A stretch of DNA of 64,000 bases from Vibrio campbellii CAIM 519 = NBRC 15631 = ATCC 25920 (lineage in GTDB: Bacteria > Pseudomonadota > Gammaproteobacteria > Enterobacterales > Vibrionaceae). A program made the position numbers and the translations under genes. The stretch spans positions 2,728,001-2,792,000 of the forward strand of contig NZ_CP015863.1 of the NCBI RefSeq assembly GCF_002163755.1, in the 5' to 3' direction. This document shows, piece by piece, positions 1-8,799 of this stretch. The number at the start of each line of letters is the position of its first letter. The first letter of the stretch is position 1. Under the pieces are notes generated by a model. The model did not search any database and was not told the DNA's origin. It was given only the letters and a program-made list of their open reading frames with translations.

Positions 1-919
1 TTGCTGCTGGAGCAGGAGCCGCCGCAGGTGCTGGAGCTGCTGCTTGTGCAGGTGCTGCAACAGGAGCTGGAGCTGCGCCAGCTACTTCGAATACCATGAT
101 TAGAGAGCCAGTCGTTACTTTATCGCCCGCTGCAATCTTGATTTCTTTTACAGTACCAGCGAATGGTGCAGGAACTTCCATAGAAGCTTTATCGCCTTCA
201 ACAGTGATTAGAGATTGCTCTTCTTCTACTGTGTCGCCAACCGCTACCATTACTTCAGTAACTTCAACTTCGTCACCGCCGATATCTGGAACATTCACTT
301 CTTTGTCAGCTGCTGCCGCTGGAGCCGCCGCAGGTGCCGCTGGAGCTTCTACTGCTGCTGGAGCCGCTGCTGCGCCTGAACCTGCAGTTTCGAATACCAT
401 GATTAGAGAACCAGTTGTTACTTTATCGCCAGCAGCAACTTTGATCTCTTTTAGCGTACCAGCGAATGGTGCTGGAACTTCCATTGATGCTTTGTCGCCT
501 TCAACCGTTAGAAGAGATTGCTCTTCTTCGATGCTGTCGCCAACTGCAACCATGATTTCAGTAACTTCTACTTCGTCGCCACCGATATCAGGAACGTGAA
601 CTTCTTTCAGTTCTGCCGCTGCTGCTGGAGCTGGAGCCGCTGCTGGAGCCGCTTCTGCTGCAGGAGCAGGTGCAGCAGCTGCTGCACCCTCGGCTTCGAA
701 AATCATGATTAGAGAACCAGTCGTAACAGAATCACCTTCCGCTACTTTGATTTCTTTAACGATACCTGCTTGAGACGCTGGAACTTCCATAGAAGCTTTG
801 TCGCCTTCAACAGTGATCAGAGACTGTTCTTCTTCAACCTTGTCGCCAACGCTTACAAGAATTTCAGTAACTTCAACCTCATCCGCACCGATGTCAGGTA
901 CATTAATTTCGATTGCCAT
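1..919 (-). CDS. aceF: Pyruvate dehydrogenase E2 (dihydrolipoamide acetyltransferase), N-terminal part
   Basis: This is the E2 core subunit of the pyruvate dehydrogenase complex, which transfers the acetyl group from E1 to CoA through swinging lipoyl arms. Only the first ~306 residues lie in the window, so the C-terminal subunit-binding and catalytic domains are cut off by the left edge. Three lipoyl domains are visible, each ending its lysine hairpin in GDKAS (first lipoyl Lys at residue 41), and they are separated by Ala/Pro-rich flexible linkers. The start ATG lies 30 bp downstream of the aceE stop, so the two genes are co-transcribed behind pdhR. The three domains are nearly identical at DNA level, which makes the region prone to recombination or assembly collapse. 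Confidence 0.96.
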   Translation of the reverse strand, partial: MAIEINVPDIGADEVEVTEILVSVGDKVEEEQSLITVEGDKASMEVPASQAGIVKEIKVAEGDSVTTGSLIMIFEAEGAAAAAPAPAAEAAPAAAPAPAAAAELKEVHVPDIGGDEVEVTEIMVAVGDSIEEEQSLLTVEGDKASMEVPAPFAGTLKEIKVAAGDKVTTGSLIMVFETAGSGAAAAPAAVEAPAAPAAAPAAAADKEVNVPDIGGDEVEVTEVMVAVGDTVEEEQSLITVEGDKASMEVPAPFAGTVKEIKIAAGDKVTTGSLIMVFEVAGAAPAPVAAPAQAAAPAPAAAPAPAA

Positions 920-949
920 TGCTTATTTACCTTCTAGTTAAGCGCTTTA

Positions 950-3613
950 TTAAGCGTATTGTGGGTTAGTTTTTTCAGTGTCGATGTTGAACTTAGCAAT
1001 CGCTTCAACGACTACTGATTTCTCAACATCACCACGTTTCGCTAGCTCAGTAAGAGCTGCAACTACTACGTAGCCTGCGTTAACTTCGAAGTGACGACGT
1101 AGGTTCTCACGGCTGTCAGAACGGCCGTAACCATCAGTACCAAGTACTTTGTAAGACTCAGAAGGCATGAACGCACGAACTTGCTCAGAGTAGTTCTTCA
1201 TGTAGTCAGTCGCTGCGATAGCTGGCTCAGTACCCATTACTTGTGCAATGTAAGGTACTTTCGCTTCTGCTTCTGGGTGAAGCATGTTGTAACGCTCTAC
1301 GTCTTGACCATCACGAGTTAGCTCGTTGAACGATGTTACAGAGAACACGTCAGATGCGATGCCGTACTCTTCGCTTAGGATAGTCGCTGCTTTACGTACT
1401 TCGTTCATGATAGTACCAGAGCCCATTAGCTGAACTTTAGACTTGTCACCAGCGTAAGACTCAAGCTTGTAGATACCCTTACGGATGCCTTCTTCAGCGC
1501 CTTCTGGCATTGCTGGCATTGCGTAGTTTTCGTTCATTACAGTTAGGTAGTAGAACACGTTCTCTTGGTTCTCACCGTACATGCGACGAATACCGTCTTG
1601 CATGATTACTGCAACTTCGTAAGCGAATGTTGGATCGTAAGAGATACAGTTAGGAACCGTGTTCGCCATGATGTGCGAGTGACCATCTTCGTGCTGTAGG
1701 CCTTCACCGTTTAGTGTTGTACGACCTGCAGTAGCACCTAGTAGGAAACCACGAGCTTGTTGGTCACCAGCCATCCACGCCATGTCGCCAACACGTTGGA
1801 AACCGAACATTGAGTAGTAGATGTAGAACGGGATCATTGGTAGATCGTTCGTGCTGTAAGAAGTCGCAGCTGCAACCCAAGAAGCCATTGAGCCTAGCTC
1901 GTTGATACCTTCTTGTAGAACCTGACCTGATGTTGCTTCTTTGTAGTAAGAAACGATGCCCTTATCTTCTGGTGTGTATTCCTGACCGTGCGGGTTGTAG
2001 ATACCGATCTGACGGAATAGACCTTCCATACCGAACGTACGAGCTTCATCACAGATGATAGGAACAATGTTCTTACCAATGTTCTTATTCTTAAGCAGGA
2101 TGTTAAGAGTACGAACGTAAGCCATTGTTGTAGAGATATCACGCTTTTGCTCACCAAGTAGCGGTGCAAACTCTTCTAGCTCAGGTGTTTTGAATTCTTG
2201 AGTGAACTTAGGTAGACGCTGTGGCGTGTAACCTTTTAGTTCTTTACGACGAGCGTGTAGGTATTCGTACTCCGCTGTACCTTCTTCAAGCTTCAGGTAT
2301 GGAAGTTCTTTCACTGCTTCGTCAGTTAGGATGTCTTGAAGACCTAGACGATCACGTAGGTGTAGTACGTGAGTCATGTCCATCTTCTTAACTTGGTGCG
2401 CGATGTTCTTACCTTCAGCCGCTTCACCCATGCCGTAACCTTTAACAGTCTTCGCTAGGATTACTGTTGGACGACCTTTAGTTTCTGCTGCGTTCTTGTA
2501 AGCTGCGTACAGTTTAGAAGACTCGTGACCACCACGCTTAAGTGCGAAGATTTCGTCGTCAGTCATGTCTGCAACTAGTGCAGCTGTCTCTGGGTACTTA
2601 CCAAAGAAGTGTTCACGTACGTAAGCACCATCTTTAGATTTAAATGTTTGGTAGTCACCATCTACAGTTTCGTTCATCAGCTGTAGAAGCTTACCTGTTG
2701 TATCTTTAGCAAGTAGAGCATCCCAGTTGCTACCCCAGATAACTTTAACAACATTCCAACCAGCGCCTTTAAATAGGCCTTCTAGCTCTTGGATGATGCT
2801 ACCGTTACCCATTACAGGGCCGTCTAGACGCTGTAGGTTACAGTTGATTAGGAATGTTAGGTTGTCCAGTTTCTCACGCGCTGCGAAAGATAGAGAACCA
2901 CGTGATTCTGGCTCATCCATTTCACCGTCACCTAGGAACGCGTATACACGCTGTGCAGACGTGTCTTTCAGACCACGACCGTCTAGGTACTTAAGGAAAC
3001 GCGCTTGGTAGATCGCAGAAATTGGACCAAGACCCATAGATACTGTTGGGAACTGCCAGAACTCAGGCATCAGTTTAGGGTGCGGGTATGATGGGATACC
3101 TTTACCGTCTACTTCTTGACGGAAGTTGTCTAGCTGCTCTTCAGTTAGACGACCTTCAACGAATGCACGAGAGTAGATACCCGGTGAGATGTGACCTTGG
3201 TAGTAAACTAGATCGCCACCGTCCGTCTCGTTTGGAGCACGGAAGAAGTGGTTGAAACAAACTTCATAGAACGCTGCTGCTGACTGGTAAGAAGCCATGT
3301 GACCACCAAGGTCTAGGTCTTTCTTAGAAGCACGCAATACGATCATGATTGCGTTCCAGCGAATAATCGAACGAATACGACGCTCAAGAGTTACATCACC
3401 AGGGTAAGCTGGTTCTTGTGCTGCTGGAATAGTGTTGATGTAGTTTGTGTTGATGCCAGTTGGCATATCAACGCCGTCTAGACGTGCTTTTTCTAGAACG
3501 GTTTCTAGTAGAAACTGTGCACGTTCTACACCTTCTTCACGAACAACGGATTCAAGGGCTTGTAGCCAATCTTGAGTTTCCAGTGCATCTACGTCATGCT
3601 TCATGTCAGACAT
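950..3613 (-). CDS. aceE: Pyruvate dehydrogenase E1 component, homodimeric type
   Basis: AceE decarboxylates pyruvate with thiamine diphosphate and reductively acetylates the lipoyl arm of AceF. The protein is 887 aa, the normal length for the gammaproteobacterial single-chain E1. The ThDP/Mg motif GDGEMDE is at residues 228-234, followed by the NCNLQRLDG segment near 258-265. Conserved histidines sit in GGHMASY (His105) and QGHISPG (His141). The gene is the middle member of pdhR-aceE-aceF, 55 bp downstream of pdhR and 30 bp upstream of aceF. Expression is expected to follow PdhR and pyruvate level through the operators upstream of pdhR. Nothing looks damaged. Confidence 0.98.
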   Translation of the reverse strand: MSDMKHDVDALETQDWLQALESVVREEGVERAQFLLETVLEKARLDGVDMPTGINTNYINTIPAAQEPAYPGDVTLERRIRSIIRWNAIMIVLRASKKDLDLGGHMASYQSAAAFYEVCFNHFFRAPNETDGGDLVYYQGHISPGIYSRAFVEGRLTEEQLDNFRQEVDGKGIPSYPHPKLMPEFWQFPTVSMGLGPISAIYQARFLKYLDGRGLKDTSAQRVYAFLGDGEMDEPESRGSLSFAAREKLDNLTFLINCNLQRLDGPVMGNGSIIQELEGLFKGAGWNVVKVIWGSNWDALLAKDTTGKLLQLMNETVDGDYQTFKSKDGAYVREHFFGKYPETAALVADMTDDEIFALKRGGHESSKLYAAYKNAAETKGRPTVILAKTVKGYGMGEAAEGKNIAHQVKKMDMTHVLHLRDRLGLQDILTDEAVKELPYLKLEEGTAEYEYLHARRKELKGYTPQRLPKFTQEFKTPELEEFAPLLGEQKRDISTTMAYVRTLNILLKNKNIGKNIVPIICDEARTFGMEGLFRQIGIYNPHGQEYTPEDKGIVSYYKEATSGQVLQEGINELGSMASWVAAATSYSTNDLPMIPFYIYYSMFGFQRVGDMAWMAGDQQARGFLLGATAGRTTLNGEGLQHEDGHSHIMANTVPNCISYDPTFAYEVAVIMQDGIRRMYGENQENVFYYLTVMNENYAMPAMPEGAEEGIRKGIYKLESYAGDKSKVQLMGSGTIMNEVRKAATILSEEYGIASDVFSVTSFNELTRDGQDVERYNMLHPEAEAKVPYIAQVMGTEPAIAATDYMKNYSEQVRAFMPSESYKVLGTDGYGRSDSRENLRRHFEVNAGYVVVAALTELAKRGDVEKSVVVEAIAKFNIDTEKTNPQYA

Positions 3614-3668
3614 GGCGATCTATCCTTCTGTTGGTTGGATCTACTTATTTAAGTAAGCGGTTCTTGTA

Positions 3669-4436
3669 TTAAGAATCGTTACCTTGCTGAATTCGACGCA
3701 GAGAACGCTCTCGTCGAGACTCTTCTCGAGTCAAATCCAACAATGTTTCTTCAATATAAGCTAAATGTGAGTGAGACATTTCACGTGCCTTTTCAGGCTG
3801 ACCAGAAACAATCGCATCCACGATATTAGCTCTGTGTTTACTTACTTTATCGACCACTTCATCGCGGCGATGTAAGAGCTTTAGATTCTGTAGAACATTT
3901 TGCTCAAGCAAAGGGGCAAGGCTACGAACGATATGAAGTAACACAACATTGTGTGCTGCTTCTGTTAGAGCAATAAGGAACTGCATAACTGCCGCCGCTT
4001 CTGCTTCAACGTTGTCGCCTTTTTGCTCTTCACTGATTTGATTCAAGCATGCTTGAATACGAGCAAAATCTTCATCGGTACCACGCAATGCTGCAAAGTA
4101 CGCGGAAATACCTTCCATCGCATGGCGCGACTCAAGCAGGTCTAACTGCGTTTCGGAGTGAGATGACAATAGGTTCAACAAAGGGTCTGAGAAACTCTTC
4201 CAGATGTTTTCGCTAACGAATGTGCCACCGCCTTGACGACGAGTAAGCAGACGTTTTGCTTCTAAACGCTGAATGGCTTCACGGACAGATGGACGAGACA
4301 CATCGAACTGCTTAGCGAGTTCGCGCTCTGGTGGCAATTGTTGCCCCGGAGAGAGTGTTCCTTCCACAATCAACCTTTCTAGCTCTTGTTCAATAACATC
4401 AGAAAGCTTTGGCTGACGAATCCTTTGATAAGCCAT
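3669..4436 (-). CDS. pdhR: Pyruvate dehydrogenase complex repressor PdhR (GntR/FCD family)
   Basis: PdhR is a pyruvate-responsive GntR-family repressor; pyruvate binding releases it from DNA and allows aceEF transcription. The 255-aa protein has an N-terminal winged helix-turn-helix (about residues 10-75, recognition region RELAKQFDVSRPSVREAI) and a C-terminal all-helical FCD ligand domain (about 95-230). It is the first gene of the pdhR-aceE-aceF operon, and the palindrome just upstream of its start matches the PdhR consensus, so it should be autoregulated. The C-terminus carries an Arg-rich tail (RREESRRERSLRR-like), which is common in the family. Confidence 0.96.
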   Translation of the reverse strand: MAYQRIRQPKLSDVIEQELERLIVEGTLSPGQQLPPERELAKQFDVSRPSVREAIQRLEAKRLLTRRQGGGTFVSENIWKSFSDPLLNLLSSHSETQLDLLESRHAMEGISAYFAALRGTDEDFARIQACLNQISEEQKGDNVEAEAAAVMQFLIALTEAAHNVVLLHIVRSLAPLLEQNVLQNLKLLHRRDEVVDKVSKHRANIVDAIVSGQPEKAREMSHSHLAYIEETLLDLTREESRRERSLRRIQQGNDS

Positions 4437-4464
4437 AATTTATTGTTCTTCTACTCTTGCAGGT

Positions 4465-4481
4465 AATTGGTAATACCAATT
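4465..4481. promoter_or_regulatory. Proximal PdhR operator
   Basis: The palindrome AATTGGTAATACCAATT has perfect 8-bp arms around one central base. It matches the known PdhR recognition pattern ATTGGTnnnACCAAT and lies 28 bp upstream of the pdhR start codon, a position suited to autorepression. Confidence 0.85.
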
Positions 4482-4602
4482 TTAAGTTGGTGCAGAAATT
4501 AACATAATTAAAACGTCACTGTCCAGCCAAAAGTTGACCTAAATCATAGAACAGACTTACAGCCAACACTTTGATAACAATCGACCATTAAAACAGCAAT
4601 AA

Positions 4603-4619
4603 AATTGGTATTACCAATT
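4603..4619. promoter_or_regulatory. Distal PdhR operator
   Basis: The palindrome AATTGGTATTACCAATT is the reverse complement of the proximal operator. It lies 138 bp further upstream, centre to centre. A second perfect site suggests cooperative or looped repression of pdhR-aceEF, or control of a divergent transcript. Confidence 0.8.
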
Positions 4620-4772
4620 ACATAAACAAAACAGATGGGAAGTCTGCGTGCTAGTAAATTTGATCAACAAAAACAAAAAATGACAAAATTATCTGTACAG
4701 TTATGCACCACTAGCCGTTTTAAACGTTCAAAATGTAGTTAACTTTTAACAAGCGCTCATATTTCTTGTATC

Positions 4773-4803
4773 AAAAAAAGGCATAACTGAGTGTATGCCT
4801 TAT
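4773..4803 (-). terminator. Rho-independent terminator of ampD
   Basis: The inverted repeat AAGGCATA / TATGCCTT is followed on the minus strand by a run of seven T residues. It begins about 38 bp past the ampD stop codon. Confidence 0.75.
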
Positions 4804-4840
4804 TTATTTCTGTTTTTTGAATTTACACTTTCGCTACAAG

Positions 4841-5392
4841 TTAGCTTTGTAATTGCTGTCTGTATTTGACCCAGTCAAAGCTTAGACCAGGATCCGCTTT
4901 TCTCAAGGGAGCAATGTACTGATGCCCTGTAATTCGAGGTAAAGTGATTTTCGGGTAGGTCTGCATGATCGCATGGGTCAAAGCAGTAAGTGATTGATAT
5001 TGTTCTTCTGTATAGGCAACAAACTCAGTCCCTTCGAGCTCAACACCAATGGAATAATCATTGCAACGTTCACGACCAGCAAAGCTAGACTGCCCTGCAT
5101 GCCATGCCCTATCAAGAAATGAAACAAACTGGACTATTTCGCCATTACGCTTTATTAAGCAATGTGCCGAAACGCCCATTTTGTGAATTACCTCAAAAAA
5201 CGGATGGGCGTTGGGATCGAGGTTACCCGTGAAAAAGTCTTCTATATAAGAGCCACCAAACTGCCCTGGCGGCAAACTGATGTTATGAACCACCAGCAGA
5301 GAGATGTCATTTTTATCAGAACGAGCATCAAAAAATGGCGATGGGACGTGCATAGCCTCCGTCAACCAACCATTCTCGATTTTTAGGCACAT
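4841..5392 (-). CDS. ampD: 1,6-anhydro-N-acetylmuramyl-L-alanine amidase AmpD
   Basis: AmpD is a cytoplasmic zinc amidase that cleaves the stem peptide from anhydro-muropeptides during cell-wall recycling, and it thereby keeps AmpR-type beta-lactamase induction low. The Amidase_2 fold shows the zinc ligands in VVHNIS (His36), TGHQYIAP and the KADPG motif near the C-terminus. The start chosen is the ATG at 5392 (183 aa, the usual length) because AGAGAGG lies just upstream. A longer frame reaches 5437 but would overlap the nadC leader and lacks a ribosome site. The gene is divergent from nadC, as in enterobacteria. Confidence 0.95.
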   Translation of the reverse strand: MCLKIENGWLTEAMHVPSPFFDARSDKNDISLLVVHNISLPPGQFGGSYIEDFFTGNLDPNAHPFFEVIHKMGVSAHCLIKRNGEIVQFVSFLDRAWHAGQSSFAGRERCNDYSIGVELEGTEFVAYTEEQYQSLTALTHAIMQTYPKITLPRITGHQYIAPLRKADPGLSFDWVKYRQQLQS

Positions 5393-5484
5393 ATCAACCT
5401 CTCTACTTTGCAAATTAACTGCTGAAATTATTGACACCGGAGAGTATCATTCGTTGCCATCTCCCTTTCAAGACAAGATTTGCG

Positions 5485-6372
5485 ATGAAGAACACACACA
5501 ACAGCCAAGAACGCCTAGAATACCTTAAGCAACAGCTTCCATTAGAAATCACTCGCGCCGTAGCCGATACCCTAAAAGAAGATCTAGGTGGAGTATTGGA
5601 TGAAGACAAAGACATCACCGCATCGCTTATCCCTGTTGACGCTGTTAACACAGCAACCATCATCACCCGTGAACACGGTGTGTTTTGTGGTCAAGCATGG
5701 GCAGATGAAGTATTCAAACAACTAGGTGGCAAAGTGACCATCGAGTGGCATGTCAAAGACGGCGACAAAGTTGAGCCTAACCAAACGCTTTGCACCCTGA
5801 CGGGCCCTGCTCGAGATTTGCTCACTGGCGAGCGCAACGCAATGAACTTTATTCAAACCCTTTCTGGTTGCGCGACCATCACTGCTGAATACGCAGAAAA
5901 AATTGCTCACACTGAGTGTCGTCTGTTAGATACACGCAAGACCATTCCAGGTCTGCGTAGTGCCTTGAAATATGCCGTAGCATGCGGTGGCGGCTTTAAC
6001 CATCGTATCGGTGTGTTCGATGCCTACCTTATTAAAGAAAACCACATTATTGCTTGCGGCGGTATCACTCAAGCGATTACCACCGCAAAACAGTTGAACC
6101 CAGGTAAGCCAGTTGAAGTAGAAACGGAAAGCTTGGATGAACTAAAAGCAGCGATCGAAGCGGGCGCCGACATCATTATGTTAGACAACTTCACCAAAGA
6201 TATGATGCGTGAAGCGGTTGCCATCAACGCTGGCCGTGCTGCGCTAGAAAACTCTGGCAATATAACCTTAGAGACTATCGCTGAATACGCAGAAACGGGC
6301 GTAGATTACATCTCAGTAGGCGCTTTGACTAAGCACCTAAAAGCGATGGATCTTTCGATGCGCTTCAAGTAA
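5485..6372 (+). CDS. nadC: Nicotinate-nucleotide pyrophosphorylase (quinolinate phosphoribosyltransferase)
   Basis: NadC makes nicotinate mononucleotide from quinolinate and PRPP in de novo NAD synthesis. The start used gives 295 aa, the family length; the open frame extends upstream to a TTG at 5431 without a convincing ribosome site. Conserved QAPRTase motifs are visible: DTRKT with TIPGLR, the GGGFNHR phosphate/substrate loop, and the C-terminal barrel segment ending in YISVGALTK. The gene is divergent from ampD and is followed by a strong terminator, so it is likely monocistronic and not part of the pilus operon downstream. Confidence 0.97.
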   Translation: MKNTHNSQERLEYLKQQLPLEITRAVADTLKEDLGGVLDEDKDITASLIPVDAVNTATIITREHGVFCGQAWADEVFKQLGGKVTIEWHVKDGDKVEPNQTLCTLTGPARDLLTGERNAMNFIQTLSGCATITAEYAEKIAHTECRLLDTRKTIPGLRSALKYAVACGGGFNHRIGVFDAYLIKENHIIACGGITQAITTAKQLNPGKPVEVETESLDELKAAIEAGADIIMLDNFTKDMMREAVAINAGRAALENSGNITLETIAEYAETGVDYISVGALTKHLKAMDLSMRFK

Positions 6373-6433
6373 ACCAGTGTGAAAAAACACAAGTAACTCT
6401 CTTATTCTCATAGAGTTACACTTATCAAAACTC

Positions 6434-6464
6434 AATAAAGAGCCGTAAGGCTCTTTATTTTTAT
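6434..6464 (+). terminator. Rho-independent terminator of nadC
   Basis: An AATAAAGAGCC / GGCTCTTTATT stem with a GTAA tetraloop is followed by a T run. It lies about 60 bp after the nadC stop. Confidence 0.85.
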
Positions 6465-6636
6465 CTGTTTAAAAAATAACACCACTCACAAAACCTTGCA
6501 CACAATATGCAACCAGAGTGCAAAGATCTTTATCTCACTCGAGAGCCCCTTCGTTTCCAGTTTCCACTTGTTTCTACTCTTTTTACTCTTCTGTGCCATG
6601 CATAAGCATTAACTAAATTTATCTTAAGGAAACAAG

Positions 6637-7068
6637 ATGAACACGAATAAACAGAAGAAGCAGCAAGGTTTTACTCTGATTGAATTAATGATTGTGGTAG
6701 CGATTATTGGTGTTTTGGCAGCAGTTGCTATACCAGCTTATCAAGACTACGTTAAAAAATCAGAAGCCGCATCAGCTCTTGCTACCTTAAAATCCTTGAT
6801 TACTCCGGCTGAACTATATTATCAAGAAAATGGAACGAGCACAGCTGCTGGTCTTTCTGATTTAGGTTCAGTAGCTTCAGCTAACGATTTAGGCACACTA
6901 ACATCGGTAATTGGATCTGGTTCAGGTGGAGTACCAACCCTAAAGTTTGCTTTTGGTTCAAACAGCTCTATGGCCTCGACTGATACTTTAACTTTCTCTC
7001 GTAGTGCAACCGAAGGTTGGTCTTGTGCTCGTGCTGGTACAGTCCCAGCAATTGATGGCTGCCAATAA
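6637..7068 (+). CDS. pilA: Type IVa major pilin PilA
   Basis: PilA is the structural subunit of the type IVa pilus, which in vibrios serves DNA uptake, attachment and biofilm formation. The 143-aa prepilin has a short charged leader cut by PilD between Gly11 and Phe12 (QQG|FTLIE), Glu5 of the mature protein, and a long hydrophobic N-terminal helix. A C-terminal disulfide pair lies at Cys130 and Cys142. An AAGGAAA ribosome site precedes the ATG. pilA is followed closely by pilB, pilC and pilD. The globular half is Ser/Gly/Thr-rich and short, and pilA is typically variable between strains. Confidence 0.96.
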   Translation: MNTNKQKKQQGFTLIELMIVVAIIGVLAAVAIPAYQDYVKKSEAASALATLKSLITPAELYYQENGTSTAAGLSDLGSVASANDLGTLTSVIGSGSGGVPTLKFAFGSNSSMASTDTLTFSRSATEGWSCARAGTVPAIDGCQ

Positions 7069-7079
7069 CATAGTTGTTA

Positions 7080-8765
7080 ATGCTAACCAACCTCTCAACG
7101 GTTCTTCGCCAAGCAGGAATACTGACCTTTTCCCAAGAAGAATCGTTACTTGAGCAAGCAAAAGCTTCTGGCATTTCGATGCCGGAGGCTTTACTCAGTT
7201 CTGGCTTTTTCCAATCTCATGAATTAACGGAGCACCTAAGCTCAGTATTCGGGCTTTCTTGCACTTCTCTTAACCAATACGAATACGCTTCGCTATGCCA
7301 AACGCTTGGCTTACGCGATCTCATCACTCGCCATAACGCTTTGCCGCTTAACCGCACCTCTTCAACTTTAATTCTCGCGGTAGCTGACCCAACCAACCTT
7401 CAAGCCGAAGATGACTTTCGTTTTGCAACCGGCTTGCAAGTCGAGCTTGTCCTCGCTGACTTTCGCGAGCTGACAGCAGCCATTCGACGTTTGTATGGCC
7501 GATCGCTTGGGCAAGAAAAATCCGGTCTTAAAGAAATCAACCAAGATGAACTGGCGGGTTTGGTTGATATTGGTGAGGATGAAATTGAGAACATCGAAGA
7601 TCTCAGCCAAGATGAATCGCCGGTCAGTCGCTATATCAACCAAATTTTACTCGATGCTGTCCGTAAAGGGGCTTCCGATATTCACTTCGAGCCCTATGAA
7701 AACATGTACCGCGTGCGCTTGCGTTGCGATGGCATCTTAATTGAAATTCAGCAGCCTCCGAGTCATTTAAGCCGTCGTCTCTCAGCTCGGATAAAAATCT
7801 TATCTAAGCTTGATATCACCGAGCGCCGTTTACCACAGGATGGGCGCATCAAGCTCAAATTAAATCAAGACACTGCAATTGATATGCGTGTCTCCACACT
7901 ACCAACTCTGTTTGGAGAAAAGATTGTTCTGCGTTTGCTCGACAGCAGTTCTGCAGCACTAGATATCAATAAGCTCGGTTATAGCGACTCACAAAAACAA
8001 CTTTATTTGGATGCCCTGCGCCGTCCGCAAGGTATGATCCTGATGACAGGCCCAACAGGTAGCGGTAAAACGGTCTCGCTCTACACTGGATTGAGCATTC
8101 TTAATAAACCAGAAATCAATATCTCAACCGCTGAAGATCCCGTTGAGATTAATCTGCCCGGCATTAACCAAGTTCAAGTTCAGCAAAAGATCGGCTTTGG
8201 TTTTGCAGAGGCGCTTCGCTCTTTCTTACGTCAAGATCCTGATGTGGTTATGGTAGGCGAGATCCGAGATCTCGACACAGCAGAAATCGCGATCAAAGCA
8301 TCACAGACTGGCCACTTAGTTCTCTCCACTTTGCACACAAACTCAGCTGCCGAGACTGTTATTCGCTTGTCTAATATGGGCGTAGAAAGCTTTAACCTCG
8401 CCTCCTCTCTCAGTTTGATCATCGCCCAACGTTTGGCTAGAAAACTTTGTCCATATTGTAGACAACCTCAAGATCCAAACAGCCAACTTCAACATATTGG
8501 AATCACCAGCACCGAACAGATCTTTCAAGCTAATCCCGACGGTTGTAACGAGTGTACCCATGGTTATTCAGGGCGAACCGGCATTTACGAAGTGATGAAG
8601 TTTGACGAATCCCTTTCAGAAGCACTCATCAAAGGCGCCTCTGTACACGAACTAGAAAAACTCGCCATTGCCAATGGTATGCAAACCTTACAAATGTCTG
8701 GCATCGAAAAACTCAAACAAGGCATTACCAGCTTCAGAGAATTGCAGCGCGTTCTCTACTTTTAA
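7080..8765 (+). CDS. pilB: Type IV pilus assembly ATPase PilB
   Basis: PilB is the cytoplasmic hexameric ATPase that powers pilus extension. The N-terminal T2SSE_N-type domain (about 1-150) precedes the ATPase core. Walker A GPTGSGKT is at residues 324-331, the Walker B region (DVVMVGEIRD) is near 388-397, and a CPYC...CNEC zinc tetracysteine is at 457/460 and 489/492. The start ATG at 7080 gives 561 aa; a TTG two codons earlier is also open. It begins 11 bp after pilA, so the genes form one operon with pilC and pilD. Confidence 0.97.
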   Translation: MLTNLSTVLRQAGILTFSQEESLLEQAKASGISMPEALLSSGFFQSHELTEHLSSVFGLSCTSLNQYEYASLCQTLGLRDLITRHNALPLNRTSSTLILAVADPTNLQAEDDFRFATGLQVELVLADFRELTAAIRRLYGRSLGQEKSGLKEINQDELAGLVDIGEDEIENIEDLSQDESPVSRYINQILLDAVRKGASDIHFEPYENMYRVRLRCDGILIEIQQPPSHLSRRLSARIKILSKLDITERRLPQDGRIKLKLNQDTAIDMRVSTLPTLFGEKIVLRLLDSSSAALDINKLGYSDSQKQLYLDALRRPQGMILMTGPTGSGKTVSLYTGLSILNKPEINISTAEDPVEINLPGINQVQVQQKIGFGFAEALRSFLRQDPDVVMVGEIRDLDTAEIAIKASQTGHLVLSTLHTNSAAETVIRLSNMGVESFNLASSLSLIIAQRLARKLCPYCRQPQDPNSQLQHIGITSTEQIFQANPDGCNECTHGYSGRTGIYEVMKFDESLSEALIKGASVHELEKLAIANGMQTLQMSGIEKLKQGITSFRELQRVLYF

Positions 8766-8799
8766 CATTTATAAGAATTATTAGGCAGTCACTCAGTTT

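Larger units (their letters stand above)
4437..4840. other. pdhR-ampD intergenic region
   Basis: This AT-rich 400-bp stretch separates two leftward genes. It contains two PdhR-type palindromes (4465-4481 and 4603-4619), presumably the pdhR promoter between or beside them, and the ampD terminator at its right end. No further open frame or RNA gene is apparent. Confidence 0.7.
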
